From positions 1-39,074 of the forward strand of contig CALAQS010000129.1 in NCBI GenBank assembly GCA_937888435.1: DNA of 39,074 bases. The letters are read 5' to 3'. The position numbers and the translations under genes are program-made. Under the pieces are notes generated by a model. It had not been told where the DNA came from. It made no database searches and worked only from the letters and a program-made list of their open reading frames with translations. The stretch comes from an uncultured Acidobacteriota bacterium (lineage in GTDB: Bacteria > Acidobacteriota > Thermoanaerobaculia > UBA5066). Below, one piece after another: positions 24,411 through 32,419 of the stretch (position 1 is its first letter; each line of letters starts with the position of its first letter).

Positions 24411-24461
24411 ATGCCGACAACCCGGGCCGTGCGGGCAGGGCGCCCTGCGAGGTTCTGTTGA
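24411..24461 (+). CDS. 16-aa upstream ORF overlapping the J-domain gene start
   Basis: Reads MPTTRAVRAGRPARFC. The stop TGA (24459-24461) overlaps the TTG start of the next gene (TTGA). The ATG lies immediately after a promoter-like pair. It may feed ribosomes to the weak TTG start by coupling. It is basic and has no amino-acid run that would suggest attenuation. Confidence 0.4.
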   Translation: MPTTRAVRAGRPARFC

Positions 24462-25114
24462 CGAATTATTACGACGTGCTCGGGGTCCCTCGCGACGCTT
24501 CCGAGTCGGAAGTCCGCGAGAAGTTCCGCCTTCTCGCCCGCGAGTACCATCCCGACCGGTTTCAAGACGTCGCCGAGAAGAAGCTGGCCGAAGAGCGCTT
24601 CCAGGTCCTGACCGAGGCGATGAACGTGCTCACGAGCCCCACGCGGCGCAAGGCCCACGACCTCGAGCTCGAGAAGAACCGGCCGATCTCTCAGGACCTA
24701 GCGGCACAGGCGCGCGTCTATCTCGCGAAGGGCGTCAAGGCCTACCGGGAGGGAAATTTTCCCGAGGCCATCACCCAGTTCGACCTGTCCGTGAAGCACT
24801 ACGACCGGGACGCCAAGGCGCAGCACTATCTCGCGCTCGCCTGCATGAAGGTGATCGGCCAGGTGCGCAGAGGCGTGGAGGCCATCGAGGCCGCGATCCA
24901 GCTCGATGGCAACAACGCGATCTTCCACCGCGACGCCGGAAAGCTGTACATGCAGGCCGGCTTGAACTCGAAAGCCGAGCGCCACCTCGAGCAGGCGCTC
25001 GCGTGGATTCCGGAGGACGCCGAGACCCTGAGGCTGCTTCAGGAAGTGCGCCCGAAGAAGGGGCAGAGCGGGGAACGCAAGACCCCGAGCGGCGTCTTCG
25101 GGCGGAAGGGATAA
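24458..25114 (+). CDS. J-domain / TPR protein
   Basis: 218 aa. Residues about 4-68 are a J domain (YYDVLGVPRDASESEVREKF, then LLAREYHPDRF with the HPD motif that stimulates DnaK ATPase, and FQVLTEAMNVLTSPTRRKAHD). Residues about 85-205 are TPR-like helical pairs (ARVYLAKGVKAYREGNFPEA, YLALACMKVIGQVRRGVEAI, YMQAGLNSKAERHLEQAL). There is no zinc-finger or C-terminal DnaJ domain, so it is a specialised co-chaperone or scaffold rather than DnaJ. The TTG start has GAGG five bases upstream and overlaps the 16-aa upstream ORF. The final TAA lies inside the -10 hexamer of the phosphatase gene. Confidence 0.85.
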   Translation: MTNYYDVLGVPRDASESEVREKFRLLAREYHPDRFQDVAEKKLAEERFQVLTEAMNVLTSPTRRKAHDLELEKNRPISQDLAAQARVYLAKGVKAYREGNFPEAITQFDLSVKHYDRDAKAQHYLALACMKVIGQVRRGVEAIEAAIQLDGNNAIFHRDAGKLYMQAGLNSKAERHLEQALAWIPEDAETLRLLQEVRPKKGQSGERKTPSGVFGRKG

Positions 25115-25121
25115 TCGCGGC

Positions 25122-26018
25122 GTGAGCGTCTCCGCATTCGGACTCACCGACGTCGGCCGGAAGAGACGTCACAACGAGGACGCCTACCTCCTCGACGCCG
25201 AGCGCGGCCTTTTCGTGGTCGCCGACGGCATGGGCGGCCACGCCGCGGGCGAGGTCGCCTCGCGGATCACAGTCGAGTCGATTCAGGAGTACATCGCCGC
25301 CACCGAGGAGGAGCACGAAAGCTCGTGGCCCTTCGGGTTCAACAGCCGGGTCTCGCTCGAGGGAAACCGTCTCACGACGGCGATCGAGAAGGCGAACGAG
25401 AAAGTCATGCGGGCCGTGCAGAACAGGCCCGAGCTGAAGGGCATGGGCACGACCGTCGTGGCGGCTCTCTTCGACGTCGACCGAGCGACGCTCGTGCACG
25501 TGGGCGACAGCCGCGCCTACCTCTTTCGCGATGGAGAGCTTCGGCGGCTCACGGACGACCACTCGTGGGTTCAGGAGCAGGTCAACGCCGGCATCCTCAG
25601 CGAGGACGAAGCCAAGAGCCACCCGCTCAAGAACGTCGTGACGCGCGCGCTCGGCGGCGCCGCGCACGTTTCCGTCGACCTCATCGAGGTTCCAGTGCGT
25701 TCGGGCGACCGCTTCCTCCTGTGCTCCGACGGCCTGACGGGCATGGTCCCGGACGAGGATCTTTTCGCCCGGTTCAAGTCCGAAGACGGTCTCGAAAAGA
25801 CGGTGCGTCAGTTGATCGACGTGGCGAACGATCGCGGCGGGGTGGACAACATAACCGCGATCCTCGTCGAGGTCGCAGACGCGGCGGGCAAGGACGGAGG
25901 CCACGCCGGCAGCGAGGCGGTCCGGCGGCCGGTCGTGACGTCGGGCGAGAGCACGGCAGTCAACGTCGAGGCTCCGGGGGCCCCCTCGCCCGATTCCGAC
26001 TCCGAACCCCAGAGCTAG
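25122..26018 (+). CDS. PP2C-type serine/threonine protein phosphatase
   Basis: 298 aa, cytosolic, Stp/PrpC style. Metal-binding and catalytic motifs: GRKRRHNEDAYL with the conserved Arg and Asp, FVVADGMGGHAAGE, LVHVGDSRAYLFRDG, DDHSWVQEQVNAG, LLCSDGLTGMV and VDNITAILVEV. The C-terminal 40 residues are disordered. The GTG lies six bases after GATAAT (25110-25115), with no Shine-Dalgarno sequence. Such phosphatases oppose PASTA or other Ser/Thr kinases; no kinase is in this window. Confidence 0.92.
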   Translation: MSVSAFGLTDVGRKRRHNEDAYLLDAERGLFVVADGMGGHAAGEVASRITVESIQEYIAATEEEHESSWPFGFNSRVSLEGNRLTTAIEKANEKVMRAVQNRPELKGMGTTVVAALFDVDRATLVHVGDSRAYLFRDGELRRLTDDHSWVQEQVNAGILSEDEAKSHPLKNVVTRALGGAAHVSVDLIEVPVRSGDRFLLCSDGLTGMVPDEDLFARFKSEDGLEKTVRQLIDVANDRGGVDNITAILVEVADAAGKDGGHAGSEAVRRPVVTSGESTAVNVEAPGAPSPDSDSEPQS

Positions 26019-26097
26019 CCCGCGGACCGCTGCGCGGTCTCCGGGGATAGGCGGGCTAGCAGCTTTGAACGATGGGGGAAACACGGTCGTGTTTCCC
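26013..26097 (+). terminator. paired hairpins between convergent genes
   Basis: Structure 1: AGCTAGCCCGC (26013-26023) pairs with GCGGGCTAGC (26051-26060) and encloses GACCGC (26025-26030) / GCGGTC (26034-26039). Structure 2: GGGAAACACG (26076-26085), GT, CGTGTTTCCC (26088-26097), a perfect 10-bp stem. No long U run follows, so classification as a bidirectional terminator is an inference from position. A third small hairpin, CTAGGA/TCCTAG, is at 26148-26164. Confidence 0.5.
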
Positions 26098-26160
26098 ACC
26101 CTGCCCCCTTCACCGCTCGAGAAACGCCGGTTCGCTGGCGAGGACTACTAGGAAAGGCTC

Positions 26161-28632
26161 CTAGCCGCCGGCGTCGCCGGCCGTCACGGGCAGCTCGCCC
26201 GTCCTCACGCGCGCGAAGAACTCCTCGGTCGCCCGGCCTATCTCGATGCACGCGAGCTCGCCGGGGTCGTCGAGGTACCAGTCGGCGGGCAGGTACCGGC
26301 TGTATGGAGCCTGCAGGAAGCGCCTGCAGGCGAGGACGACGACGCCCGTGTCCGTGCCCGAGCGAATGAGGCGCCCCGCGCTCTGCACGACGCGTGTCAT
26401 GCCGGGGATGACGTACGCGTATTCGAAGCCGCGCTCGAAGCGCTCCTCGAAGTAGCGGCGCATGCGCTCCTGCTCGAAGCGGACCATGGGCAGCGCGGGC
26501 GAGACGACGACGACGGCCTGGAGCATCTCGCCCGGATAGTCCACTCCTTCGGCGAACGCGCCTCCGGAGACGGCGAAAAGGACGACTGGCGCGCCGCCGT
26601 CCTTCATCGCCGAGAGGACGGAGTTCCGCTCCAGCTCGGTCGAGCGGTCGGAGGGGCGCAGGACGCGGCGCCCGGTCAGCGCGGGCAGGTGGGCACGCAC
26701 CTCGTCGAGAAAGCGGTACGACGGAAACAGTGCCAGCATGTTGCCCGGGCACGCGCGCGCCACGTCCGCGACGAGGGCCGCAAGGCGCGGGGCGGCGCGC
26801 CCGCGAGCCGCGTACGTCGTATCCACGTCCGGCGCGACGAACACGGAGCGGTTCTCCCGCGGAAAGGGCGAGGGAAGGCGGAGCACCGACGTGCGGTCGG
26901 GGTCGAGTCCGAGGAGATCGCGGTAGAACTCGGACGGGGAAAGCGTGGCGGACATCGAGACCGTGGCCGCCGCCGCGTTCAGGGTCTTGCCGAGAAGCTT
27001 CGACGGGTCCTTGCAGAGGATCGCGAGCCGCGCGCCGCCCCTGCCGCGCGCCGCGAGGACGTCGAAGGGCCCCTCGGACATGGAACGGCCTGGCGGGGGC
27101 ACAAGTTTCGACACGTCGTGAAAACGCGCAAACGAGAAGTAAAGGTCGAGGACGGGATCGTCGGGCACGCGTTCGCCCCCGGCGCGCAGGTCCGCGAGGT
27201 GGCGCACGAGAAGCGACTCGAAGTCGAGGCGCAGGTCGTCGAGGCGCGCCTCGTCCAGGGCCACGAGGTCGACGGGCTCGAGCTCGTCCTCGGGAAGGCC
27301 GGCGGCCGCGTCCGCGACGAGCTTGCGCAGGCGCCGCGCGGCCTCGCCTGCGTCCCAGGCGGTCTTTGCGTTCGAGACGCCGATCCGCTGTTCGAGCGAC
27401 GCCAGGGAAGCGTCGGAGAGCTCGGGCGAGTAGTACCCGCGTCCGCGGTCCACGAGGTTGTGCGCCTCGTCGACGAGGAGGATCGAGTTGGAGAGCGCGG
27501 AGGGGTCGCGCGCCGCCGCGAGCGCGACCACCGGATCGAAGACGTAGTTGTAGTCGCCGAGGACGACGTCGGCCTGTTCGGCGAGCTCGAGGGAAACCTC
27601 GAATGGGCAGACGGTCTCGTTGCGGGCCGCCTCGAAGACCGTGTCCGGGTCGAGGTGGCGGTGGCTCTCGAGGAGCCGGTCGAGGAGGCCCGAGGCCTCC
27701 ATCTTGGCGCCGTAGTCCTTCGCGTACGGACAGTGGTTCTCGTGGCACAGCACGACGTCGTTCGCGCACATGCGCTCTTTCGCGCGGAGCCTCACGGACC
27801 GAAAGGACTCGCCGTCGATGGCGGCCAGGGTCTTTTCGTAGATCTCCTGCTGCGTCGTCTTCGCCGTGAGGACGAAAAGCCGGCGGTGCGACTCGAGCGC
27901 GCCGACGAGAAGGGGATGCAGGGCGGCGGCCGTCTTCCCGATGCCGGTCGGGGCCTCGACGAGGAGATGCTCGCCTTGTGCGGCGGCGCGCGCGACGGCG
28001 GAAGCCATCTCGCGCTGGCCGCGCCGGAAGCGCGCGTGTGGGAAGACGAGCGTCGCGGCCTCGGCGGCTTTCGCTTCGGCGAGGGCCCGCTCCTCGAGGA
28101 ACGCCTGAAGGAGCATTCGCGTGCGGCGCACGAGGTCCTCGAGGGTCTTCTCGGGCTCGTGCGGCACGTCGAGAAGCTTCGTCGCGCCCGTCTCGATGTC
28201 CGCGAGGACGAGGCGCCCGTGAACGGGCCGCCCTTCGGCAACGGCCACTGCTTGCAGGTACCAGCGAAGCTGGAGCTGGAAGCGCTCGAGGCGGGGGGAT
28301 CCCGGGAGCTTCGCGAGGTCCTCGGCGAAATGCAGGGACTTGACCTCATCCACGACGACGCGGCTGCCGTCTTCGAAGCGGCCGTCGAGGCGCCCTTCGA
28401 GCACCGCGGTGAAGTCATCCACGGCGTAGGCGAGGCGAATCGACTTCTCGACCGCGTAGCCGGGCACGTTCGCGAGGTTCTCGCCGAGCACGCGCCGATG
28501 CACCGCCTGGCCGATCCAGAGCCGCTCGAAGCCTTCGCCCCGGTCGAATCCGGCCCGGCGCGAGACGCCGCCGAGGAGCGTTCCGGGGGAGAGCGTGATC
28601 GTCTTCGCCGCGAGGTCGACCGTGAGCGCCAC
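26161..28632 (-). CDS. PD-(D/E)XK nuclease fused to an XPD/DinG-family helicase
   Basis: 823 aa. The N-terminal domain (about 35-200) looks like a RecB/Cas4-type nuclease: IGQAVHRRVL, EGRLDGRFEDG followed by VVVDEVKS (Asp then ExK), and QLQLRWYLQA (a QxxxY-like motif). The rest is a superfamily 2 helicase: Walker A EAPTGIGKTAAA (about residue 235), four Cys in RMCAND, VLCHENHCPY and VCPFEV likely binding a 4Fe-4S cluster as in XPD, DEAH in LLVDEAHNLVDRG, SMSATLSPSEFY, FAVSGGAFAEGVDYPGE and the final QSAGRLIRSGTD. The GTG lies five bases after TACAAT (28643-28638). A role in DNA repair or processing of branched DNA is inferred. Divergent from the PBP4 gene. Confidence 0.85.
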   Translation of the reverse strand: MALTVDLAAKTITLSPGTLLGGVSRRAGFDRGEGFERLWIGQAVHRRVLGENLANVPGYAVEKSIRLAYAVDDFTAVLEGRLDGRFEDGSRVVVDEVKSLHFAEDLAKLPGSPRLERFQLQLRWYLQAVAVAEGRPVHGRLVLADIETGATKLLDVPHEPEKTLEDLVRRTRMLLQAFLEERALAEAKAAEAATLVFPHARFRRGQREMASAVARAAAQGEHLLVEAPTGIGKTAAALHPLLVGALESHRRLFVLTAKTTQQEIYEKTLAAIDGESFRSVRLRAKERMCANDVVLCHENHCPYAKDYGAKMEASGLLDRLLESHRHLDPDTVFEAARNETVCPFEVSLELAEQADVVLGDYNYVFDPVVALAAARDPSALSNSILLVDEAHNLVDRGRGYYSPELSDASLASLEQRIGVSNAKTAWDAGEAARRLRKLVADAAAGLPEDELEPVDLVALDEARLDDLRLDFESLLVRHLADLRAGGERVPDDPVLDLYFSFARFHDVSKLVPPPGRSMSEGPFDVLAARGRGGARLAILCKDPSKLLGKTLNAAAATVSMSATLSPSEFYRDLLGLDPDRTSVLRLPSPFPRENRSVFVAPDVDTTYAARGRAAPRLAALVADVARACPGNMLALFPSYRFLDEVRAHLPALTGRRVLRPSDRSTELERNSVLSAMKDGGAPVVLFAVSGGAFAEGVDYPGEMLQAVVVVSPALPMVRFEQERMRRYFEERFERGFEYAYVIPGMTRVVQSAGRLIRSGTDTGVVVLACRRFLQAPYSRYLPADWYLDDPGELACIEIGRATEEFFARVRTGELPVTAGDAGG

Positions 28633-28692
28633 GGCCGATTGTAGGGCTGCTCGCTCTATCCATGAAGGCGTTGTTCAGGTAAAATGCATACG

Positions 28693-30177
28693 ATGTCACG
28701 AGTTCTTCGGCTCTTCGGCGGCGCGGCCGTCGCCGTTCTTCTTGCATGGGCTTCCGGCGCGCAGGCGGCAAAAAAGCCCGCGGTGCCGGCAACACTCGAG
28801 CAGCGCCTGAACGCGCTACTCCGGAGGGGCCCCGTCCGGCGTTCCGAGATGGGCGTCGTCGTCAGGAGGCTTGGCGACTCTGCGTCCCTCGTCTCGCTCA
28901 ACGCCGAGAGGCCGTTCATCCTCGCGTCCACGACGAAGCTCTTCACGACCGCCGCCGCGCTCGACCGACTCGGCCCCGAGTACAAGTTCCGGACGCGCCT
29001 GTACCGCGATGCCGAGGTCGGCGAGGACGGCGTCCTCCCCGGCCACCTCGTGGTGAAAGGTGGGGGCGATCCGGGGCTCTCCGGCCGTTGGTACGAGGAC
29101 GACCCGCTCGCGGTGTTTCGGCCCTGGGCGGCGTCGCTCACGAACAAGGGAATCCGCTCCGTTCGAGACGGCCTTCTCCTGGACGTGTCGTTCTTCGATG
29201 ACGTTAAGTCGCATCCCGACTGGCCGAGCGAGCAGGAGCAGCGGTGGTATCAGGCACCCGTGTCGGCCCTGTCGTACAACGACAACGTCGTCTTCGTGCG
29301 GGCCTCGGGAGGCCTTCGGCCGGGCAGCCCGGCGCTGCTGGGCTTCGACCCGCTCGGGCCGCCGCTTCTGAACCTCATCTCGAAAGTCGTCACCGCCGCG
29401 CGCCGCACGTGGGTTGGCGTCAGCCGCGAAGCCGGCAGCCACAACGTCGTGGCCGCGGGGCGTGTCGGGAGGAATCGCACGTGGGTCGGCGACGTGACGG
29501 TGCCCGACCCGCCGCTCTATTTCGCGGCCGCGCTCTCGCAGGTCCTCCGCGAAGGCGGCATCCGCGTCGACGCCCCGCCCACCGTACGTACCGAGCCCCC
29601 GGGCGTGCCTCCGCCCTTCTCGGGCCGCGTCCTCCTTCACACGCACGAGACGCCCCTCGTGCCCGCCATCGCCGTCTGCAACAAACGCTCGCAGTCGCTT
29701 TTCGCCGAGCAGATCCTGAAGACGCTCGGCGCCGAGAAGCGCGGCCGGGGCACGTGGGAGAACGGGAGGGCAGAGGTTGCCGCGTTCCTCGGCTCGCTCG
29801 GGCTCGACGCCTCGCGCTATCAGCTCGCCGATGGATCGGGGCGCGCGCACTCGAACCGCGCCTCTGCAGGGGCGTACGTCGACTTCCTGACGGCGCTCGC
29901 GACGCGTTGGGAGCGTTTCGAAACCTGGAAGACCACGCTCGCCATCGCCGGCGAGCCGGACGGAACGCTTCGCCACCGGCTCCTGGGCCCGGCGACGGCC
30001 GGGAAGGTGTGGGCGAAGACGGGCTACGTCGACGGCGTCGTGACCCTGTGCGGGTACGTGCAGGCGCTGAGCGGGCAGACGTACGCCTTCAGCATCCTGC
30101 TGAACGGAGGATGCGGCGACGCGCGCGGGCACGCGTATCAGGACCGTCTCCTGAACGAGCTGGCTATCTTTGGATAG
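28693..30177 (+). CDS. dacB: D-alanyl-D-alanine carboxypeptidase/endopeptidase, PBP4 (S13) family
   Basis: Trims peptidoglycan cross-bridges in the periplasm. Signal peptide at residues 1-26 (LRLFGGAAVAVLLAWASGAQA). Catalytic triad motifs of penicillin-binding proteins: SxxK in ASTTKLFTTA, SxN in SALSYNDNVV, and KTG in WAKTGYVDGVV. GGGDPGLSGR and ADGSGRAHSNR are typical of the S13 family. The ATG at 28693, 494 aa, lies seven bases after TAAAAT (28680-28685); an ATG at 28684 is in frame but overlaps that hexamer. Followed 41 bp later by a SpoIIE-type phosphatase gene. Confidence 0.9.
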   Translation: MSRVLRLFGGAAVAVLLAWASGAQAAKKPAVPATLEQRLNALLRRGPVRRSEMGVVVRRLGDSASLVSLNAERPFILASTTKLFTTAAALDRLGPEYKFRTRLYRDAEVGEDGVLPGHLVVKGGGDPGLSGRWYEDDPLAVFRPWAASLTNKGIRSVRDGLLLDVSFFDDVKSHPDWPSEQEQRWYQAPVSALSYNDNVVFVRASGGLRPGSPALLGFDPLGPPLLNLISKVVTAARRTWVGVSREAGSHNVVAAGRVGRNRTWVGDVTVPDPPLYFAAALSQVLREGGIRVDAPPTVRTEPPGVPPPFSGRVLLHTHETPLVPAIAVCNKRSQSLFAEQILKTLGAEKRGRGTWENGRAEVAAFLGSLGLDASRYQLADGSGRAHSNRASAGAYVDFLTALATRWERFETWKTTLAIAGEPDGTLRHRLLGPATAGKVWAKTGYVDGVVTLCGYVQALSGQTYAFSILLNGGCGDARGHAYQDRLLNELAIFG

Positions 30178-30218
30178 CGCGCGCCGTACAAGCGCGTGAC
30201 GTTCGGTTAGCACGCGCC

Positions 30219-31505
30219 GTGGACTACCGCCTGCTCCTGAAGAACGTCGAGAAGACTCTCGAAGCCATCGAAGGCGGCGAGGACGTGCTCGCGACGATCG
30301 TGCGCGTGGGCGAGGCGATCGTCCGGAACTTCCGGAATGAACTGGGCATCCTCGGCGGACGCCTTTACATGCGGCGCGAGAACCAGTACGTCCTCGAGCG
30401 GGGTTTCGGCCGTTCGCGTCGCGTCCCCTCGGGCATCACGGTCTCGGCCGACTACGGGCCCATCCGCCGGGCGGAGGAGGACGGGCTGGCGCTTGCCGAC
30501 CTCGACGACCCGTCCGTGGATCGCGAGCTCGAGAAGCGCCTCGGCGTATCGCGCTTTGCGGCGGTCTCCTTCGGCGAGGAGCGCTATCTCCTCTCTTTCG
30601 ACGTCCATCCGAGAGCGCGTGAGGAGGATCTCCTCCTCGCGCTCGGGATCATCCGGACCGTCGTCGACTCGAAGGTGCGCACGGAGCGGCTCGAGGGTCT
30701 CATGCAGGACGCCCGGCGAATTCAGCAGTCGATCCTTCCGCGCGCGGTGCCGCAAGTGGGGGACTTCGAGCTCTACGGGCTTTCCCTTCCCGCCGAGGCC
30801 GTCGGCGGCGACTTCTACGATTTTCTCCCGCTCGGCGATCTGAGCTTCGGCGCGGCGATCGCGGACGCCTCGGGCCACGGCCTTCTCGCGGCGCTTCTCG
30901 TGCGCGACATCTACGTCGGCCTGCGCATGGGCATCGGAAGCGACTTCAAGATCGCCCGCACGATCGAGCGGCTGAACCGCATCCTGAACAAGAGCCGTCT
31001 CACGACGAAGTTCGTGTCGCTGTTCTACGGCGAGTTCGAGACGAACGGCGACGTCGTCTACGTGAACGCGGGCCATCCGTCGCCCCTGCATCTGCATGCC
31101 GCGAGCGGCACGTTTAGCGAGCTCGAGTCGACGGGGATGGTCCTCGGGCCCGCGCCCGATGCGGTTTACAGCCGCCGGGCGATTCACATGGAGCCCGGCG
31201 ACCTGGTTCTCCTCTACACGGACGGCGTCCTCGAGGCGCACGATTCGAAGGGCCGTGAGTTCGGCGCCCTCCGCCTGAAGCGCCTTCTCGTGCAGGCGCG
31301 ACGCGAGTCGGCGCGCGAAGTCGTCCAGCGCGTCGTCAACGCGGTGCGCTCGTGGTCGCACGGCGCCCCCGCCGAGGACGATATGACCGCGGTCGCGATC
31401 CGGCGGGCTGCGCAGCGCGCCGGCGACAATCCGCGCCAGTCGGGCGAGCATCCGCGCGTCAGGCCGGAGATGGTGCCCGACGGAACCAGGCAGCCGTCCG
31501 GCTGA
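30219..31505 (+). CDS. SpoIIE-type PP2C phosphatase with N-terminal sensory domain
   Basis: 428 aa. The N-terminal about 165 residues look GAF-like (VRNFRNELGILGGRLYMRRE, ISFGEERYLLSFDV-like region, then a helix before DARRIQQSILP). The C-terminal phosphatase domain (about 185-400) shows QQSILPRAVPQVGDFELYG, AVGGDFYDFLPLG with the metal-binding Asp, IADASGHGLLAALL, NAGHPSPLHLH, LLYTDGVLEA and AEDDMTAVAI. Such proteins usually act on anti-sigma-factor antagonists in partner-switch pathways; none is adjacent. The GTG start has no ribosome-binding site. The last 47 bp overlap the end of the convergent epimerase gene. Confidence 0.88.
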   Translation: MDYRLLLKNVEKTLEAIEGGEDVLATIVRVGEAIVRNFRNELGILGGRLYMRRENQYVLERGFGRSRRVPSGITVSADYGPIRRAEEDGLALADLDDPSVDRELEKRLGVSRFAAVSFGEERYLLSFDVHPRAREEDLLLALGIIRTVVDSKVRTERLEGLMQDARRIQQSILPRAVPQVGDFELYGLSLPAEAVGGDFYDFLPLGDLSFGAAIADASGHGLLAALLVRDIYVGLRMGIGSDFKIARTIERLNRILNKSRLTTKFVSLFYGEFETNGDVVYVNAGHPSPLHLHAASGTFSELESTGMVLGPAPDAVYSRRAIHMEPGDLVLLYTDGVLEAHDSKGREFGALRLKRLLVQARRESAREVVQRVVNAVRSWSHGAPAEDDMTAVAIRRAAQRAGDNPRQSGEHPRVRPEMVPDGTRQPSG

Positions 31506-32403
31506 GGCCGTTCGGCAGCGCCACCAGGGTGGTCAGGCCGAGAGCCGTCCGGCTCTTCGTCACGTCTAGAACGCTGCGCATCTGCTCGCCGCTCTTCGCC
31601 GGCCCGCGCCGCGCGGGACGCGGCGTCCCGCACGCGGCGGCGACGAGGTCGTAGAGCCGGTTCACCGACGTCTCGACGCCCGTGCCTACATTGATCACGC
31701 CGGCTTTCCTTCGCGCGGCGGCCGCGAGGTTGGCCTTGACGACGTCTCCCACGAAAACGAAGTCGCGGGACTGGTCGCCGCCGCCGTTGATGAGGCACTC
31801 CCCGTCTTCGAGAAGTGTTTTCATCCAGATGCCGATGACGCCGGCCTCGCCACGGCCGTCCTGGCGCGGCCCGTAGACGTTCGCGAACCGCAGGGCGGTC
31901 ACGACGAGAGAGGTTCCGTGCGCCAGGCCGAAGAGGTATTTCTCGCCGGCCAGCTTCGCGACGCCGTAGGGAGAGACAGGATTCGTGGGGTGATTTTCGT
32001 CCGCCGCGAAGCCCTCCGGGTCGCCGTAGATCGCGCCCCCGCTGGACGCGAAGACGATCTGGGCGACACCGGCCGCGAGCGCCGCCTGCGCGATGCGGAT
32101 CGTGCCGAGGACGTTGACCTCCGCGTCGAAGACGGGATCCTCGACGGACTTTCTCACGTCGATCTGCGCCGCGTAATGGAGGATCGTGTCCACGTTTGCG
32201 TCCTTGAGGAGGCCCTCGAGGTCGAAGCGCCGGATGTCACCTTCGACGAAGTTGGCCCCTTTCGGGACGCGGGACCGATGGCCCGTCGAGAGATCGTCGA
32301 GGACGACGACTTTCTTGCCGTCGGCGAGAAAGGCCTCCGCGAGATGGGAACCGATGAAACCGGCGCCGCCGGTAACGAGGACGGAGCGCGTCTCGGGCAT
32401 CAT
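31459..32403 (-). CDS. NAD-dependent sugar epimerase, GalE-like
   Basis: 314 aa extended short-chain dehydrogenase. NAD-binding VLVTGGAGFIGSHLAEAF at the N-terminus, acidic end of strand 2 VVVLDDLSTGH, VEGDIRRFD, HYAAQIDVRKSV, the catalytic Ser region FASSGGAIYG, YGVAKLAGEKY with the YxxxK pair, and the substrate loop RFANVYGPRQ. Close in style to UDP-glucose 4-epimerases; the exact nucleotide sugar cannot be decided. Two ATGs in tandem at 32403 and 32400. Only 16 bp separate it from the divergent glycosylase gene. Confidence 0.88.
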   Translation of the reverse strand: MMPETRSVLVTGGAGFIGSHLAEAFLADGKKVVVLDDLSTGHRSRVPKGANFVEGDIRRFDLEGLLKDANVDTILHYAAQIDVRKSVEDPVFDAEVNVLGTIRIAQAALAAGVAQIVFASSGGAIYGDPEGFAADENHPTNPVSPYGVAKLAGEKYLFGLAHGTSLVVTALRFANVYGPRQDGRGEAGVIGIWMKTLLEDGECLINGGGDQSRDFVFVGDVVKANLAAAARRKAGVINVGTGVETSVNRLYDLVAAACGTPRPARRGPAKSGEQMRSVLDVTKSRTALGLTTLVALPNGLSRTAAWFRRAPSPA

Positions 32404-32419
32404 GCGGCCGAGGATAGCA

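Noticed and set aside
26013-26060. tRNA-like or structured RNA gene
   Set aside because: The branched stem lacks an acceptor stem of correct length, D and T-psi-C signatures and an anticodon arm; its location between convergent stops fits a terminator better.
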